Part shown: positions 26,230 to 34,525 of the stretch, one piece after another
Numbering within the stretch: the stretch's first letter is position 1
How the letters are laid out: every line of letters begins with the position of its first letter
Assembly: GCF_013215345.1 (NCBI RefSeq)
Contig: NZ_JABSOV010000028.1
Coordinates: forward strand, 1-44,464
DNA: 44,464 nt
From: Colwellia sp.
Lineage (GTDB): Bacteria > Pseudomonadota > Gammaproteobacteria > Enterobacterales > Alteromonadaceae
Direction of reading: 5' to 3'
Notes under the pieces: model-generated
What the model was told of the DNA's origin: nothing
The model's input: the letters and a program-made list of their open reading frames with translations, nothing else
Databases searched by the model: none
Translations under genes and position numbers: made by a program

Positions 26230-29088
26230 TTAATCAACCAAGCGTTTTTGCCAAATATCACTAATAGCAGCTTGCCCAGTGACGTTTTGTCTATTAATTA
26301 AATGTCCTGCACTTTCCATGGTTGCTTGATGTCCTAGCGCTCTCAGTTTTTGATACATATCGCCAAGCAGTTTCTGTTCGACTTTTTTAAGTAAAGCAAA
26401 CTTGAGCAGTAATTTAAAAATCCCTAAGTTATCACAAGCTAACATCAATTCAGGATATTGCTTGGCATGAGCGAGCACTAAAAACTGGGCAATGAATTCA
26501 ATATCAACTAAACCGCCCTTGCCCTGCTTAATATCAAACTGCAATTCAGTGGAGTTATCTAGATGACTGCGCATTTTTTCCCGCATACTAATAATTTCGC
26601 TTTTAAGCTCGGTTAGCTCTCTGGGTTTTGATAATACAGCTTGTCGAATAGCGATGAATTGCTGCTGCAGCTTTTCATTACCGAAAATCATTCGGGCTCT
26701 TACTAAGGCTTGATGTTCCCAAGTCCAAGCTTCTTCATCTTGATATTGGGCAAAAGTAGCTAGATGTACCACCAGCACTCCTGAGTTACCTGATGGCCTT
26801 AGGCGCATATCTAACTCATACAATATGCCACTATTCATACGAGTATTAAATAGATGCATAATGCGTTGTGCTAACTTCATATAAAACTGGCTTGCTGGTA
26901 CCGATTTACTACCATCGGCCCTACCACTAGTCACTTCATCAGGCTCACTATGATGTACAAACACTAAATCTAAGTCTGAACTGTAACCAAGTTCTACGCC
27001 ACCGGTTTTACCGTAAGCAATAACGCCAAAACCTTTTTCCTTGGCTCCACCTAAACATGAATTTGGCACACCAAAGCGTTCATTAACATGCTGCCAAGCA
27101 AGGTTAATTACCTCTGATAATATCGCTTCGGCCAAAGCGGTTAAATGCTCACTAACTTTACCGACAGGTAATACGTCAGCAATTTCAGCCGCAGCAATAC
27201 GTAATTGCTGCGATTGTTTAAATTGACGTAACGACTCCATTTGCGCTTCAAGATCTTCCTCTGGAATTCGTAGCATGCGCTCGCGTAACTCCACCGCATA
27301 AGTACAAAGCTGTGGCGGATTATGCAGTAATTCAGGATCAATAAGCTCATCAAGTAATATTGGGTATTTGGCAATATAATCAGCTACCCAGCTACTTGCT
27401 TGGCATAAATGAATAAGTTGCTTTAAGGCGCCATCATTTTCAAAGAGTAATTCTAGATAAGCGGTACGGGTGACTATTTTACTAAAAACTTGCAGTACCC
27501 GCGCTAATACCTGCCCGGCATCGACATTTTTTTGCAGTCGACATAAAAGCAATGGGATTAGTTTATCCAAAACCTGTCGGCCACGATTACCTAAACTGCG
27601 TTTACCAATATCTTCTCGAAAAGCACTTAATGTTTGCCAAACTTTATCACTTTGCCAGCCGAGAGCCTCTTGCTCCAACCAAGCAATAGACTCTTCATCA
27701 CTCCAACGGCTATGCCAAAGTGTAACCCAGTGCTCATCGGGTGCTTGATGATTAGGGCTATCAAGACCAATAAGTAAATCGAATTCTTGATGCACCGCTT
27801 CCATATGCTTGGCTAGTAGAGATAGAAATTCAGGCCAACTGCCAATGGCAAGTACCGCGAGCAGTCGCTGCTGATCAAGCTCATTATCCGGTAAGGTTTG
27901 TGTTTGTTTATCGGCAATAGCTTGAATGATATTTTCTACACGTCGTAAAAAGCGATAAGCATTTTCAAGTACTTGTTTGCTGGTGTCATTAATCTCCCCT
28001 GACAAGACTAATTTCGGTAACACCGTTAATAAACTACGTTGCTGTAACTCCTTAACCCGTCCGCCGCGAATTAGTTGGAAAACTTGCACAATAAACTCAA
28101 CTTCACGAATACCGCCCGCCCCTAATTTAATATTATTGACTAGCTGTTTTCGACGAACCTCTTGAGCAATCATCATTTTCATACGGCGTAAACTGTCTAT
28201 AACACTAAAATCAATATAGCGGCGATAGACAAAAGGTCTGAGCATACTTGATAGTTCTTGGTGGTATTTGGACTGACCGATAACTCTAGCCTTTAACATG
28301 GCGTATCGCTCCCAATCTCGCCCTTGCTCTTGGTAATAATCCTCCATGGCATTAAACGTTAATACCAGTGGACCACTGTCACCAAAGGGACGCAAACGCA
28401 TATCAACGCGATAGACAAAACCATCACAGGTGATTTGATGCAATGAGGCTATTAACTTTTGTGCCAAGCGGGTAAAAAATTGTTGGTTATCTATGCTGCG
28501 ACGACAACCCTGGGTTGCACCGCATTCAGGATAAGTAAAAATAAGATCGATATCGGAAGAAAAATTTAGTTCTTTCCCGCCCAACTTACCCATACCATAA
28601 ACCAGTAAGATCTGCTGCTCGCCCCGTTCATTGGTAGGTGTGCCCCACTTTCGTCGACAAAAATCAGTCAGCCACTGCAAGCTCGCTAATATAAGTTCAT
28701 CGGCCAAAGATGACAATCGCGCTAATGAGGCATCTAAACTGATATTAAACACCATATCATCAAGGGCTATTCTGACCATTTGCTGTAAACGAAAACGTCT
28801 GAGTAGGCGATGTAATTGAGCTTCATCAGCACAATCGGCTAATTGGGCAAGTAAAAGCTGCTTATAATCTGGTAAAACATCTTCGTTAGCCGTTTTAAAA
28901 ATTTCTATTACCAGCTCAGGTGCTTGTAAAGCACTGGCAAAAATATAGTCACTTATAGTTATCGCTTGTTTAAATGTGCTCAACTGCTCTTGGCTTAACT
29001 CAGCAGATACTTGAGAGTGTTGCTCAATAAAGTGTTGCCAACTTGTTGTTTGTTGTTGCTTTAAGAGCGGAGAAAAGGATAAGGTCAC
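26230..29088 (-). CDS. glnE: Bifunctional glutamine synthetase adenylyltransferase/deadenylase
   Basis: GlnE adds AMP to, and removes it from, glutamine synthetase in response to PII and glutamine. Two nucleotidyltransferase domains are evident. The N-terminal deadenylase has GKLGGKELNFSSDIDLIF and the C-terminal adenylylase has GKTGGVELGYSSDLDLVF, each with the metal-binding SDxD. Between and after them are the helical regions with RRVENIIQ and KGGLVDIEFIAQFL. The frame runs to an ATG at 29124, but the GTG at 29088 (followed by TLSFSPLL) has an AGGAA site a few bases upstream and agrees better with the E. coli N terminus, giving 952 residues (946 in E. coli). Confidence 0.95.
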   Translation of the reverse strand: MTLSFSPLLKQQQTTSWQHFIEQHSQVSAELSQEQLSTFKQAITISDYIFASALQAPELVIEIFKTANEDVLPDYKQLLLAQLADCADEAQLHRLLRRFRLQQMVRIALDDMVFNISLDASLARLSSLADELILASLQWLTDFCRRKWGTPTNERGEQQILLVYGMGKLGGKELNFSSDIDLIFTYPECGATQGCRRSIDNQQFFTRLAQKLIASLHQITCDGFVYRVDMRLRPFGDSGPLVLTFNAMEDYYQEQGRDWERYAMLKARVIGQSKYHQELSSMLRPFVYRRYIDFSVIDSLRRMKMMIAQEVRRKQLVNNIKLGAGGIREVEFIVQVFQLIRGGRVKELQQRSLLTVLPKLVLSGEINDTSKQVLENAYRFLRRVENIIQAIADKQTQTLPDNELDQQRLLAVLAIGSWPEFLSLLAKHMEAVHQEFDLLIGLDSPNHQAPDEHWVTLWHSRWSDEESIAWLEQEALGWQSDKVWQTLSAFREDIGKRSLGNRGRQVLDKLIPLLLCRLQKNVDAGQVLARVLQVFSKIVTRTAYLELLFENDGALKQLIHLCQASSWVADYIAKYPILLDELIDPELLHNPPQLCTYAVELRERMLRIPEEDLEAQMESLRQFKQSQQLRIAAAEIADVLPVGKVSEHLTALAEAILSEVINLAWQHVNERFGVPNSCLGGAKEKGFGVIAYGKTGGVELGYSSDLDLVFVHHSEPDEVTSGRADGSKSVPASQFYMKLAQRIMHLFNTRMNSGILYELDMRLRPSGNSGVLVVHLATFAQYQDEEAWTWEHQALVRARMIFGNEKLQQQFIAIRQAVLSKPRELTELKSEIISMREKMRSHLDNSTELQFDIKQGKGGLVDIEFIAQFLVLAHAKQYPELMLACDNLGIFKLLLKFALLKKVEQKLLGDMYQKLRALGHQATMESAGHLINRQNVTGQAAISDIWQKRLVD

Positions 29089-29119
29089 AAGAATTCCTAC
29101 ATAAGCAGCGTTGCCTATA

Positions 29120-29132
29120 GACATAATATGTC
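29120..29132. promoter_or_regulatory. Palindromic operator candidate, site 1 (GACATAATATGTC)
   Basis: GACATA and TATGTC face each other around one A. The same 13 bases form the cores of two palindromes at 33096-33124 and 33134-33158. Here the site lies 83 bases before the lipoprotein gene and 32 bases before glnE. A TTGACA -35 box (29147-29152) sits within a looser GACA-CT-TGTC repeat nearby; the best -10 is TAAAAT at 29172-29177 with a long 19-base spacer. Confidence 0.65.
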
Positions 29133-29214
29133 GTTAATGGTATTAATTGACACTTGTCTATGATTTATCGCTAAAATTAATTAACTATTTCGATAACATA
29201 GCATTTTTGAGGAG

Positions 29215-30204
29215 ATGATGGCAGAAATGCACTTACTAAAAACACCTTTTTTATTGCTCTTGATCACAATTACCAGCCTTAGCCTTTTTGGTTGTGGCGA
29301 TCCCGTGAAAGCGCAAATCGAACAGCAACTACCTATCACTGAACAAAGAGTCGCTCAGTTAGGTGATGCCTTAAGTAATGGCCAAGTTCGCAATGCTAAC
29401 TTAATTAACCAATATGCTGATAAGGTTCAGGTTAATAAAGCCCACTTAACCCCATTGATTAACGAGTTTCGCAAAGATGCTTCTATCGATGGTCCTATGT
29501 ATAAAGCGCTATTGGATAGGGTGAGCACTGCCAAGAATCAACCACAAATGTTTGACTCTTCACAGGCGCTTTATAATGAATTACTTAATATTTACCAAGC
29601 GGCAGATCCGGTACTCTATTCTGACGCATTAAGTGATCCACTCAATGTTTTAGCTGACATGTCAGATGGCCAATTGCCGCGTATTAATTCGTTATCAAAA
29701 GCACAAAGCCAGCGTGCCAATAATGCCCAAGACTTCGGTACTGGTGAGCAATTAATTGGCAATCCAAGTTATGGTAACTGGCAAACCGGTAGTAATGGTA
29801 TGTCTTTTTGGGCTTGGTATGGCATGTATTCAATGATGGGCGACGTATTTGGTCGACGCACCTCTTATAATGATTGGGGTAGAAGCCGTAACTATAGCTA
29901 TTACAATGATTACGGCAGAACACGCTACAGCTCTCCTGGACAATTAAAAAAACAAAACTCACTAGATACTCGCACTAAAAAATCGTTTAGCCGCAGCGGA
30001 CAAAAATTTACCAGTCCCTACAGTAAAAATAGAACGGGATCATCGAGTTTATCTAGCCAAAGTAAAACCGCACAAACCAGTGCCAACCGCTTTCGCACTA
30101 ATGCTGTTAAGAAAAGTAGTTATGCCAGCAAGTCGAAAAGTAAAAACTCAAGCTTTAGAAATTCAAACACCAACACCTCACGCGGCTTTAGACGCGGGAA
30201 ATAA
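29215..30204 (+). CDS. Lipoprotein with Tyr/Gly-rich segment and basic Ser/Arg/Lys-rich tail
   Basis: The N terminus is a lipoprotein signal with lipobox SLFGC (Cys27), so the protein should be anchored in the envelope. Residues 28-170 are helical. The stretch around 180-240 is rich in Trp, Tyr, Gly and Asn (for example GMSFWAWYGMYSMMGDVFG). The last ~90 residues are dominated by Ser, Lys, Arg and Asn and are probably disordered and strongly basic. I do not recognise a named family. It heads the operon with the DUF350 and spermidine-synthase-like genes. A GAGGAG directly abuts the first ATG (29215), so initiation at the ATG at 29218 or 29227 is also possible. Confidence 0.8.
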   Translation: MMAEMHLLKTPFLLLLITITSLSLFGCGDPVKAQIEQQLPITEQRVAQLGDALSNGQVRNANLINQYADKVQVNKAHLTPLINEFRKDASIDGPMYKALLDRVSTAKNQPQMFDSSQALYNELLNIYQAADPVLYSDALSDPLNVLADMSDGQLPRINSLSKAQSQRANNAQDFGTGEQLIGNPSYGNWQTGSNGMSFWAWYGMYSMMGDVFGRRTSYNDWGRSRNYSYYNDYGRTRYSSPGQLKKQNSLDTRTKKSFSRSGQKFTSPYSKNRTGSSSLSSQSKTAQTSANRFRTNAVKKSSYASKSKSKNSSFRNSNTNTSRGFRRGK

Positions 30205-30245
30205 TAATAAGTCGTTAATATGAAAAGAATAGGAACAACAAAATT

Positions 30246-31163
30246 ATGAACACAGTCATCGAACTCGTTGGTGTTAGCTTAAATAATATTAGCCTAGATT
30301 TACTCGTTTATTTAGCCATAGACATTTCCATTGCCATCTTGTTATTAGGCGCTATGCGTTTCCTTTCTGGCTTGAGCGCGAAAGTAAATAGCACCGAAGA
30401 GCTAGCCAAAGAAGACAACTTCGCCTTTGGCATCAGTGTTGCTGGTAGTGTCTTAGCCTTAGGTATTGTCCTTACCGGTGCCATAACCGGAGAAGCCGCA
30501 AGTAGCTATGCTATGGAAGCCATTGGCATGTTGGCATACGGCGGCTATGGCTTAATACTGATAAAAGTGGGTCGTGTTATCCATGATAAAGTGGCGCTGC
30601 AGCATATAGATAAAAATGCCTTAATTATTGAAAAAAATCTCACCATAGGCATTATTGATGCCGCCGGTGCGATAGCGACCGCCATTGTTATTCGCGCAGT
30701 CTTACTCTGGGTTGATGGTTTAGACCTAAGCACATTCATTGCCATCACCAGCGGCTTTATTGTTGCACAAACCATGTTAGTTCTTGTCACCCGACTTAGA
30801 GAAAAACAATACGCAAAAAACAACCAAGAAGATTGTTTGCAAGAAGCCTTAAGTAATGGCCAGCTTGCCCTAGCAATTCGCTATAGTGGCCAAGTGATCA
30901 GCACAGCGTTAGCAGTAACCGCAGCCAGCCATTTCCTTATTTATAGCCCTGAGACCTTAGTGATTAATTTAATTGGTTGGTTAGTGTTTGGCGTAGTAAT
31001 GACTTTACTTGTCGCTGTACTTACCGCAATAGCCAAACGCATTGTACTTTGGGGTATTGATTTAGTTGAGGAAGTTGATCAACAACATAATATTGGTGTC
31101 GCCAGTATTGAGATGGCCACCAGTATAGCCATTGCCTTAATTTTGACAGCGCTAATGGCATAA
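30246..31163 (+). CDS. DUF350 membrane protein with duplicated domain (YjfL-like)
   Basis: This integral membrane protein has about eight helices. E. coli YjfL (about 130 residues) has one DUF350 domain made of two similar halves. Here four related half-units appear at about 53-80, 128-155, 197-225 and 275-303, each an acidic or polar lead-in followed by a small-residue-rich helix such as NFAFGISVAGSVLALGIVL or HNIGVASIEMATSIAIALIL. The protein is thus two tandem DUF350 domains. The molecular function is unknown; the family is repeatedly found next to pspA/yjfJ and polyamine-synthase-like genes. AGGAA precedes the ATG by about ten bases. Confidence 0.88.
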   Translation: MNTVIELVGVSLNNISLDLLVYLAIDISIAILLLGAMRFLSGLSAKVNSTEELAKEDNFAFGISVAGSVLALGIVLTGAITGEAASSYAMEAIGMLAYGGYGLILIKVGRVIHDKVALQHIDKNALIIEKNLTIGIIDAAGAIATAIVIRAVLLWVDGLDLSTFIAITSGFIVAQTMLVLVTRLREKQYAKNNQEDCLQEALSNGQLALAIRYSGQVISTALAVTAASHFLIYSPETLVINLIGWLVFGVVMTLLVAVLTAIAKRIVLWGIDLVEEVDQQHNIGVASIEMATSIAIALILTALMA

Positions 31164-31174
31164 CAACATTATTG

Positions 31175-31212
31175 AATCACCATCAAATTTCTAGTGAAAG
31201 TTGATGGTGATT
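31175..31212. repeat. Perfect 12-bp inverted repeat between DUF350 and SpeE-like genes
   Basis: The arms AATCACCATCAA (31175-31186) and TTGATGGTGATT (31201-31212) enclose a 14-base loop. There is no T-run after it, so it may be an mRNA processing or stability element rather than a terminator. Confidence 0.6.
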
Positions 31213-31270
31213 TACCAAAATTAACGTAAACACTGCCTTAAACCTCCCTCTGCTCTGAAATTAAACCAAT

Positions 31271-33022
31271 ATGTCACAAAACACTTTACCTCAAGACCCA
31301 TTACTCAAAAATATTTTACCTCAAGACTCATTACCTCAAGGTAAGTCCCACCTGCTCGACGATACCCTACTTATTATAACCATGGCCGTGTTAGCGGGTT
31401 GTGGCCTTATATATGAGTATTTATTATCTCATTACGCTGGTCGAGTGTTGGGGGTTATGGAAAGTACTATCTATACCATGATAGGTTTGATGATAGTGTC
31501 TATGGGGCTTGGCGCATTTGCAGCGCGTAAAGTCCGCTGTGCTTTTAATGGCTTTGTTTGGCTTGAACTCATTATTGCCCTACTCGGCAGCTCGGCTATT
31601 TTAATTATTGGTGGTTTAATTGCCATTACCCAGATATTTCCAGAGCTAATATCGAACATGCTATCACTGCCACCCGATATGAAACCCCAGGGTGGGCTTT
31701 TTAAACAATTGAGTTGGCTTGCTTTTAATAGCCCTTATTTCTTCGGTGCACTGCTGGGCTTTTTTATTGGTATGGAGATCCCGCTAATTGCGCGTATTCG
31801 CGAGAATATCCATCAACAGCATCTTGCCAATAATTTAGGCACAATTTACGGTGCAGACTATGTCGGCGCCGGTATTGGTGCTGCTATCTGGGTTGTTTTT
31901 TTATTGAGTATAGATATCAGTAAGGCCGCAGCAATAACCGCTAGCTTAAACCTTATTGCCGGTGGTTTTTTCATTATGCGCTATTGGCAGCGACTGCATT
32001 GGCGCAAAACGTTCGTCACTTTACATTGCCTATTAGCTTTGGTGATTATTTTAATGTTTAACTATGGTAATCAATGGCTCAATCAAATGAATAGTTTGCT
32101 CTACCTAGATAAGGTGGTGCATACCGACAAAACTCGCTATCAACAACTTACCTTTACTGAGCGCCACATGGGGCTTGACCAAGATAATATTATTAACTTT
32201 TATTTAAATGGTCGTTTACAATTTTCATCTATTGATGAACATATCTATCATGATTACCTGGTTGCCCCTGTTATGGCAGGCTCTGCACGACATGATAATA
32301 TATTAATTATTGGCGGTGGTGACGGTTTAGCCTTACGCGATGTATTAAAATACAATCCAAAAAGTGTCACCTTAATCGACTTAGATAGTGAGCTTATTGA
32401 TATTTTTCAAAAGCCAAGGGAGCTAGTAAATCCGCGCTTAGCTCGACAGATATTGCAGTTAAATGAACAAAGCCTGCAAGATGAACGTGTCACTATTTAT
32501 CGCGCGGATGCTTTTATTACCATTAATGACTTGTTAAAAGATCGGCAAGTATTTGATGCCATCATTGTTGATTTACCCGATCCTAGTCACCCGGATCTGA
32601 ATAAACTTTATTCGGTTAATTTTTATGCTCGGCTTAATTTATTACTTGCTGGCGATGGCTTAATCGCAATCCAATCAAGCAGCCCGTATCATGCTAAAGA
32701 CTCATTTATTGCTATTGGTAAGACAGTGGCAGCGGCAAATTTTGCCCATGTTGAGCAGTATCACGACAATGTACCCAGCTTTGGTGAGTGGGGTTGGACC
32801 ATTGCGGCTAAACGTGGTGCTAGCCCATTAACAAGATTAAACAAACTAAGCCAGTTGCCAGTTGCGCATCAATGGATAAATTTAGCTATATTAAAAGCGG
32901 CTTTTATTTTCCCTAATAATTTCTACCAAGACAAAGCAGATATTGGCATTAATATATTGGGTAGCCATACCATTTATCAGTTGCATCAAAAGGCTTGGCA
33001 AGATCAACAAGGCTTGAATTAA
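31271..33022 (+). CDS. Membrane-fused spermidine synthase-like protein
   Basis: The N-terminal half (about 32-265) has six or seven transmembrane helices. The C-terminal half is an aminopropyltransferase/methyltransferase-like Rossmann domain with YLNGRLQFSSIDEHIYHDYL, the nucleotide loop GGGDG (348-352), the acidic LIDLD (368-372) and VDLPDPSHP (433-441), where soluble spermidine synthases have DxxDP. The fold and motifs fit AdoMet or decarboxylated-AdoMet binding; whether it makes a polyamine is not shown. The N terminus carries an LPQD repeat. It is the third gene of the operon begun by the lipoprotein; association of such proteins with DUF350 and PspA-family genes is a known genomic pattern. 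Confidence 0.85.
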   Translation: MSQNTLPQDPLLKNILPQDSLPQGKSHLLDDTLLIITMAVLAGCGLIYEYLLSHYAGRVLGVMESTIYTMIGLMIVSMGLGAFAARKVRCAFNGFVWLELIIALLGSSAILIIGGLIAITQIFPELISNMLSLPPDMKPQGGLFKQLSWLAFNSPYFFGALLGFFIGMEIPLIARIRENIHQQHLANNLGTIYGADYVGAGIGAAIWVVFLLSIDISKAAAITASLNLIAGGFFIMRYWQRLHWRKTFVTLHCLLALVIILMFNYGNQWLNQMNSLLYLDKVVHTDKTRYQQLTFTERHMGLDQDNIINFYLNGRLQFSSIDEHIYHDYLVAPVMAGSARHDNILIIGGGDGLALRDVLKYNPKSVTLIDLDSELIDIFQKPRELVNPRLARQILQLNEQSLQDERVTIYRADAFITINDLLKDRQVFDAIIVDLPDPSHPDLNKLYSVNFYARLNLLLAGDGLIAIQSSSPYHAKDSFIAIGKTVAAANFAHVEQYHDNVPSFGEWGWTIAAKRGASPLTRLNKLSQLPVAHQWINLAILKAAFIFPNNFYQDKADIGINILGSHTIYQLHQKAWQDQQGLN

Positions 33023-33095
33023 ACTGAAATGCCCAAATGATAATTAGGTAGAAATAAAACGTAGTAATACTAGACAGTAACAATTAGTTTATAAA

Positions 33096-33158
33096 AACAC
33101 CTTGACATAATATGTCAAGGTGTTAAATTTAACTCAGACGACATAATATGTCATCTGA
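33096..33158 (+). promoter_or_regulatory. Promoter with paired palindromic operators before the DUF2170-pspA unit
   Basis: Palindrome A (33096-33124) has perfect 14-base arms, AACACCTTGACATA and its complement, around one A. Palindrome B (33134-33158) has 12-base arms with one mismatch, again around one A. Both share the core GACATAATATGTC, with centres 36 bases apart. Palindrome A contains a consensus -35 TTGACA (33102-33107). The best -10 is TAAATT at 33124-33129, so operator A covers the promoter and B lies near or after the transcription start. This arrangement is typical of repression. Confidence 0.75.
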
Positions 33159-33192
33159 CTTTTTCACTAAAGAAAGGAAGGATAGGAAATAC

Positions 33193-33606
33193 ATGAATAT
33201 TCATACTATAGCCGATCACTTAAACAGCTTGGCAGATAATTCAGACACAGGAATGAGCTTTGATTGCCAACCAATATCTGGCGAAGTTGACGTCCTGCAA
33301 ATTAGTATCTTAGGCCGTGAAGAATTACCCGTTTTTATCTCGGTAACCGAAGATCAAATTATTTGCATTACCTACTTATGGGGCGTTGAAGAAGTAAAAC
33401 CCGAGAGTATTAATGCTATGCATGAAAGCATGTTGGAAATGAATATCCCTATGCCATTATCATCATTTTCAAAAATTGGTGATAAATATGTAGTTTTTGG
33501 TGCTTTATCTATCAGCTCAAGCTTTATTGATGTTGAACATGAGTTAGCGGTATTGAGTAATAATGCCGTAGAAGTTATTGATGATATGAGTGATTACTTA
33601 CTTTAG
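33193..33606 (+). CDS. DUF2170 family protein (YjfI-like)
   Basis: This is a small acidic cytoplasmic protein of 137 residues, similar to E. coli YjfI, with the family pattern SFDCQPISGEVDVLQISI, then LPVFISVTEDQIICITYLW and FSKIGDKYVVFGALS. Function is unknown; the family is regularly encoded next to yjfJ/pspA. The frame opens at an ATG at 33148, but this lies inside operator palindrome B. The ATG at 33193 follows a good GGATAGGAA ribosome site and is used here. It is the first gene of the unit that includes pspA. Confidence 0.87.
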   Translation: MNIHTIADHLNSLADNSDTGMSFDCQPISGEVDVLQISILGREELPVFISVTEDQIICITYLWGVEEVKPESINAMHESMLEMNIPMPLSSFSKIGDKYVVFGALSISSSFIDVEHELAVLSNNAVEVIDDMSDYLL

Positions 33607-33671
33607 TTATATAGTTAAGTAAGAGTCGACCTTAATTATCCCCTAATTATTAGGAATGAGTGGAGTTACTA

Positions 33672-34361
33672 ATGAGTATATTTAAAAAGATTATGACCGC
33701 AATTCGCGGCGGTGCATCAGAAGCTGGTGAAGCAATTATCGATGCTAATGCAACCCGTATTTTTGAGCAAGAGATACGCGATGCTGAAAATCACCTTACT
33801 AAAGCAAAACGTGACCTAACCGGCGTTATGGCTGAGCAAATGTCAGCAAAGCGTGAAGTAGACCGCTTAAGTCGCGAAGTTACTGAACACGAAGGTTATG
33901 CGACCCAAGCACTTGAAAAAGGTGATGAAACTTTAGCGCTAGCGGTAGCAGAGAAAATTGCTAACTTAGAAACTACTTTAGCAGAGCAACAACACGCTCA
34001 CGATAGCTTTAGCGGTAACTCTGAGCGTCTCAAAGAATTAGTGAAGAAAAGTGAGCGCCAAGTCGCAGAGCACAAACGTCAGCTGTCTATGGTGAAAACC
34101 ACTGAAAGCGTACAAAAAGCGACTTCAGCAATTACCGACAACTTTTCATCAAGTAACTCTAAGTTATTAAGTGCTAAAGATTCACTTGAGCGTATTAAAG
34201 CGAAGCAGCAAAAATTTGATGATAGAATGAAAGCTGCTGAACTACTTGAATCTGAAGACTCAGATAGCTCATTACAAGCACAATTAAAAGCAGCGGGTAT
34301 TGGTTCACAAGATAATAGCGCTAATTCAGTATTAGAGCGTTTGAAAGCTAAGCAAAAATAA
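33672..34361 (+). CDS. PspA/IM30 family protein (YjfJ-like)
   Basis: This coiled-coil membrane-remodelling protein has 229 residues. The N terminus MSIFKKIMTAIRGGASEAGEAI is an amphipathic helix, followed by long alternating-charge helices (for example ENHLTKAKRDLTGVMAEQ). It ends with a repeated LERIKAKQ / LERLKAKQK motif. PspA proteins bind stressed inner membrane and form large scaffolds; the YjfJ branch has its own gene neighbourhood with DUF2170, DUF2491 and DUF350. The frame opens at GTG 33660, but ATG 33672 has TGGAG seven bases upstream. No pspF, pspB or pspC is in the window, so control differs from the classical Psp system. Confidence 0.92.
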   Translation: MSIFKKIMTAIRGGASEAGEAIIDANATRIFEQEIRDAENHLTKAKRDLTGVMAEQMSAKREVDRLSREVTEHEGYATQALEKGDETLALAVAEKIANLETTLAEQQHAHDSFSGNSERLKELVKKSERQVAEHKRQLSMVKTTESVQKATSAITDNFSSSNSKLLSAKDSLERIKAKQQKFDDRMKAAELLESEDSDSSLQAQLKAAGIGSQDNSANSVLERLKAKQK

Positions 34362-34371
34362 TGTCGAACGT

Positions 34372-34422
34372 CAGTCTGTTAACTGACTGACTGTTATTAG
34401 CTAACATTAGTTAGCTAATAAC
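34372..34422. repeat. Two adjacent hairpins downstream of pspA
   Basis: The first (34372-34389) is a near-palindrome centred on GTTAAC with CAGTC/GACTG arms. The second (34393-34422) has perfect 12-base arms GTTATTAGCTAA and TTAGCTAATAAC around a 6-base loop. Neither is followed by a clear T-run. Downstream, AATGGGCAC (34456-34464) can pair with GTGCCCATT (34500-34508) just before the DUF2491 start. They may give pspA a separate 3' end or processing site. Confidence 0.6.
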
Positions 34423-34525
34423 ATGTTTAACGCTTTTGCATAATAAACAACACCCAATGGGCACTATTATTTATCGCTACTTATTGAAGCTTTAGATAGG
34501 TGCCCATTCTACGTTAGGTCATCAG

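Noticed and set aside
33096..33124. The 29-bp palindrome as a terminator of the SpeE-like gene
   Set aside because: No T-run follows, and the same core recurs in two other promoter regions, which fits an operator better.
33148..33192. Longer DUF2170 gene starting at ATG 33148
   Set aside because: That ATG lies inside operator palindrome B; the ATG at 33193 has a good ribosome site and family-typical length.
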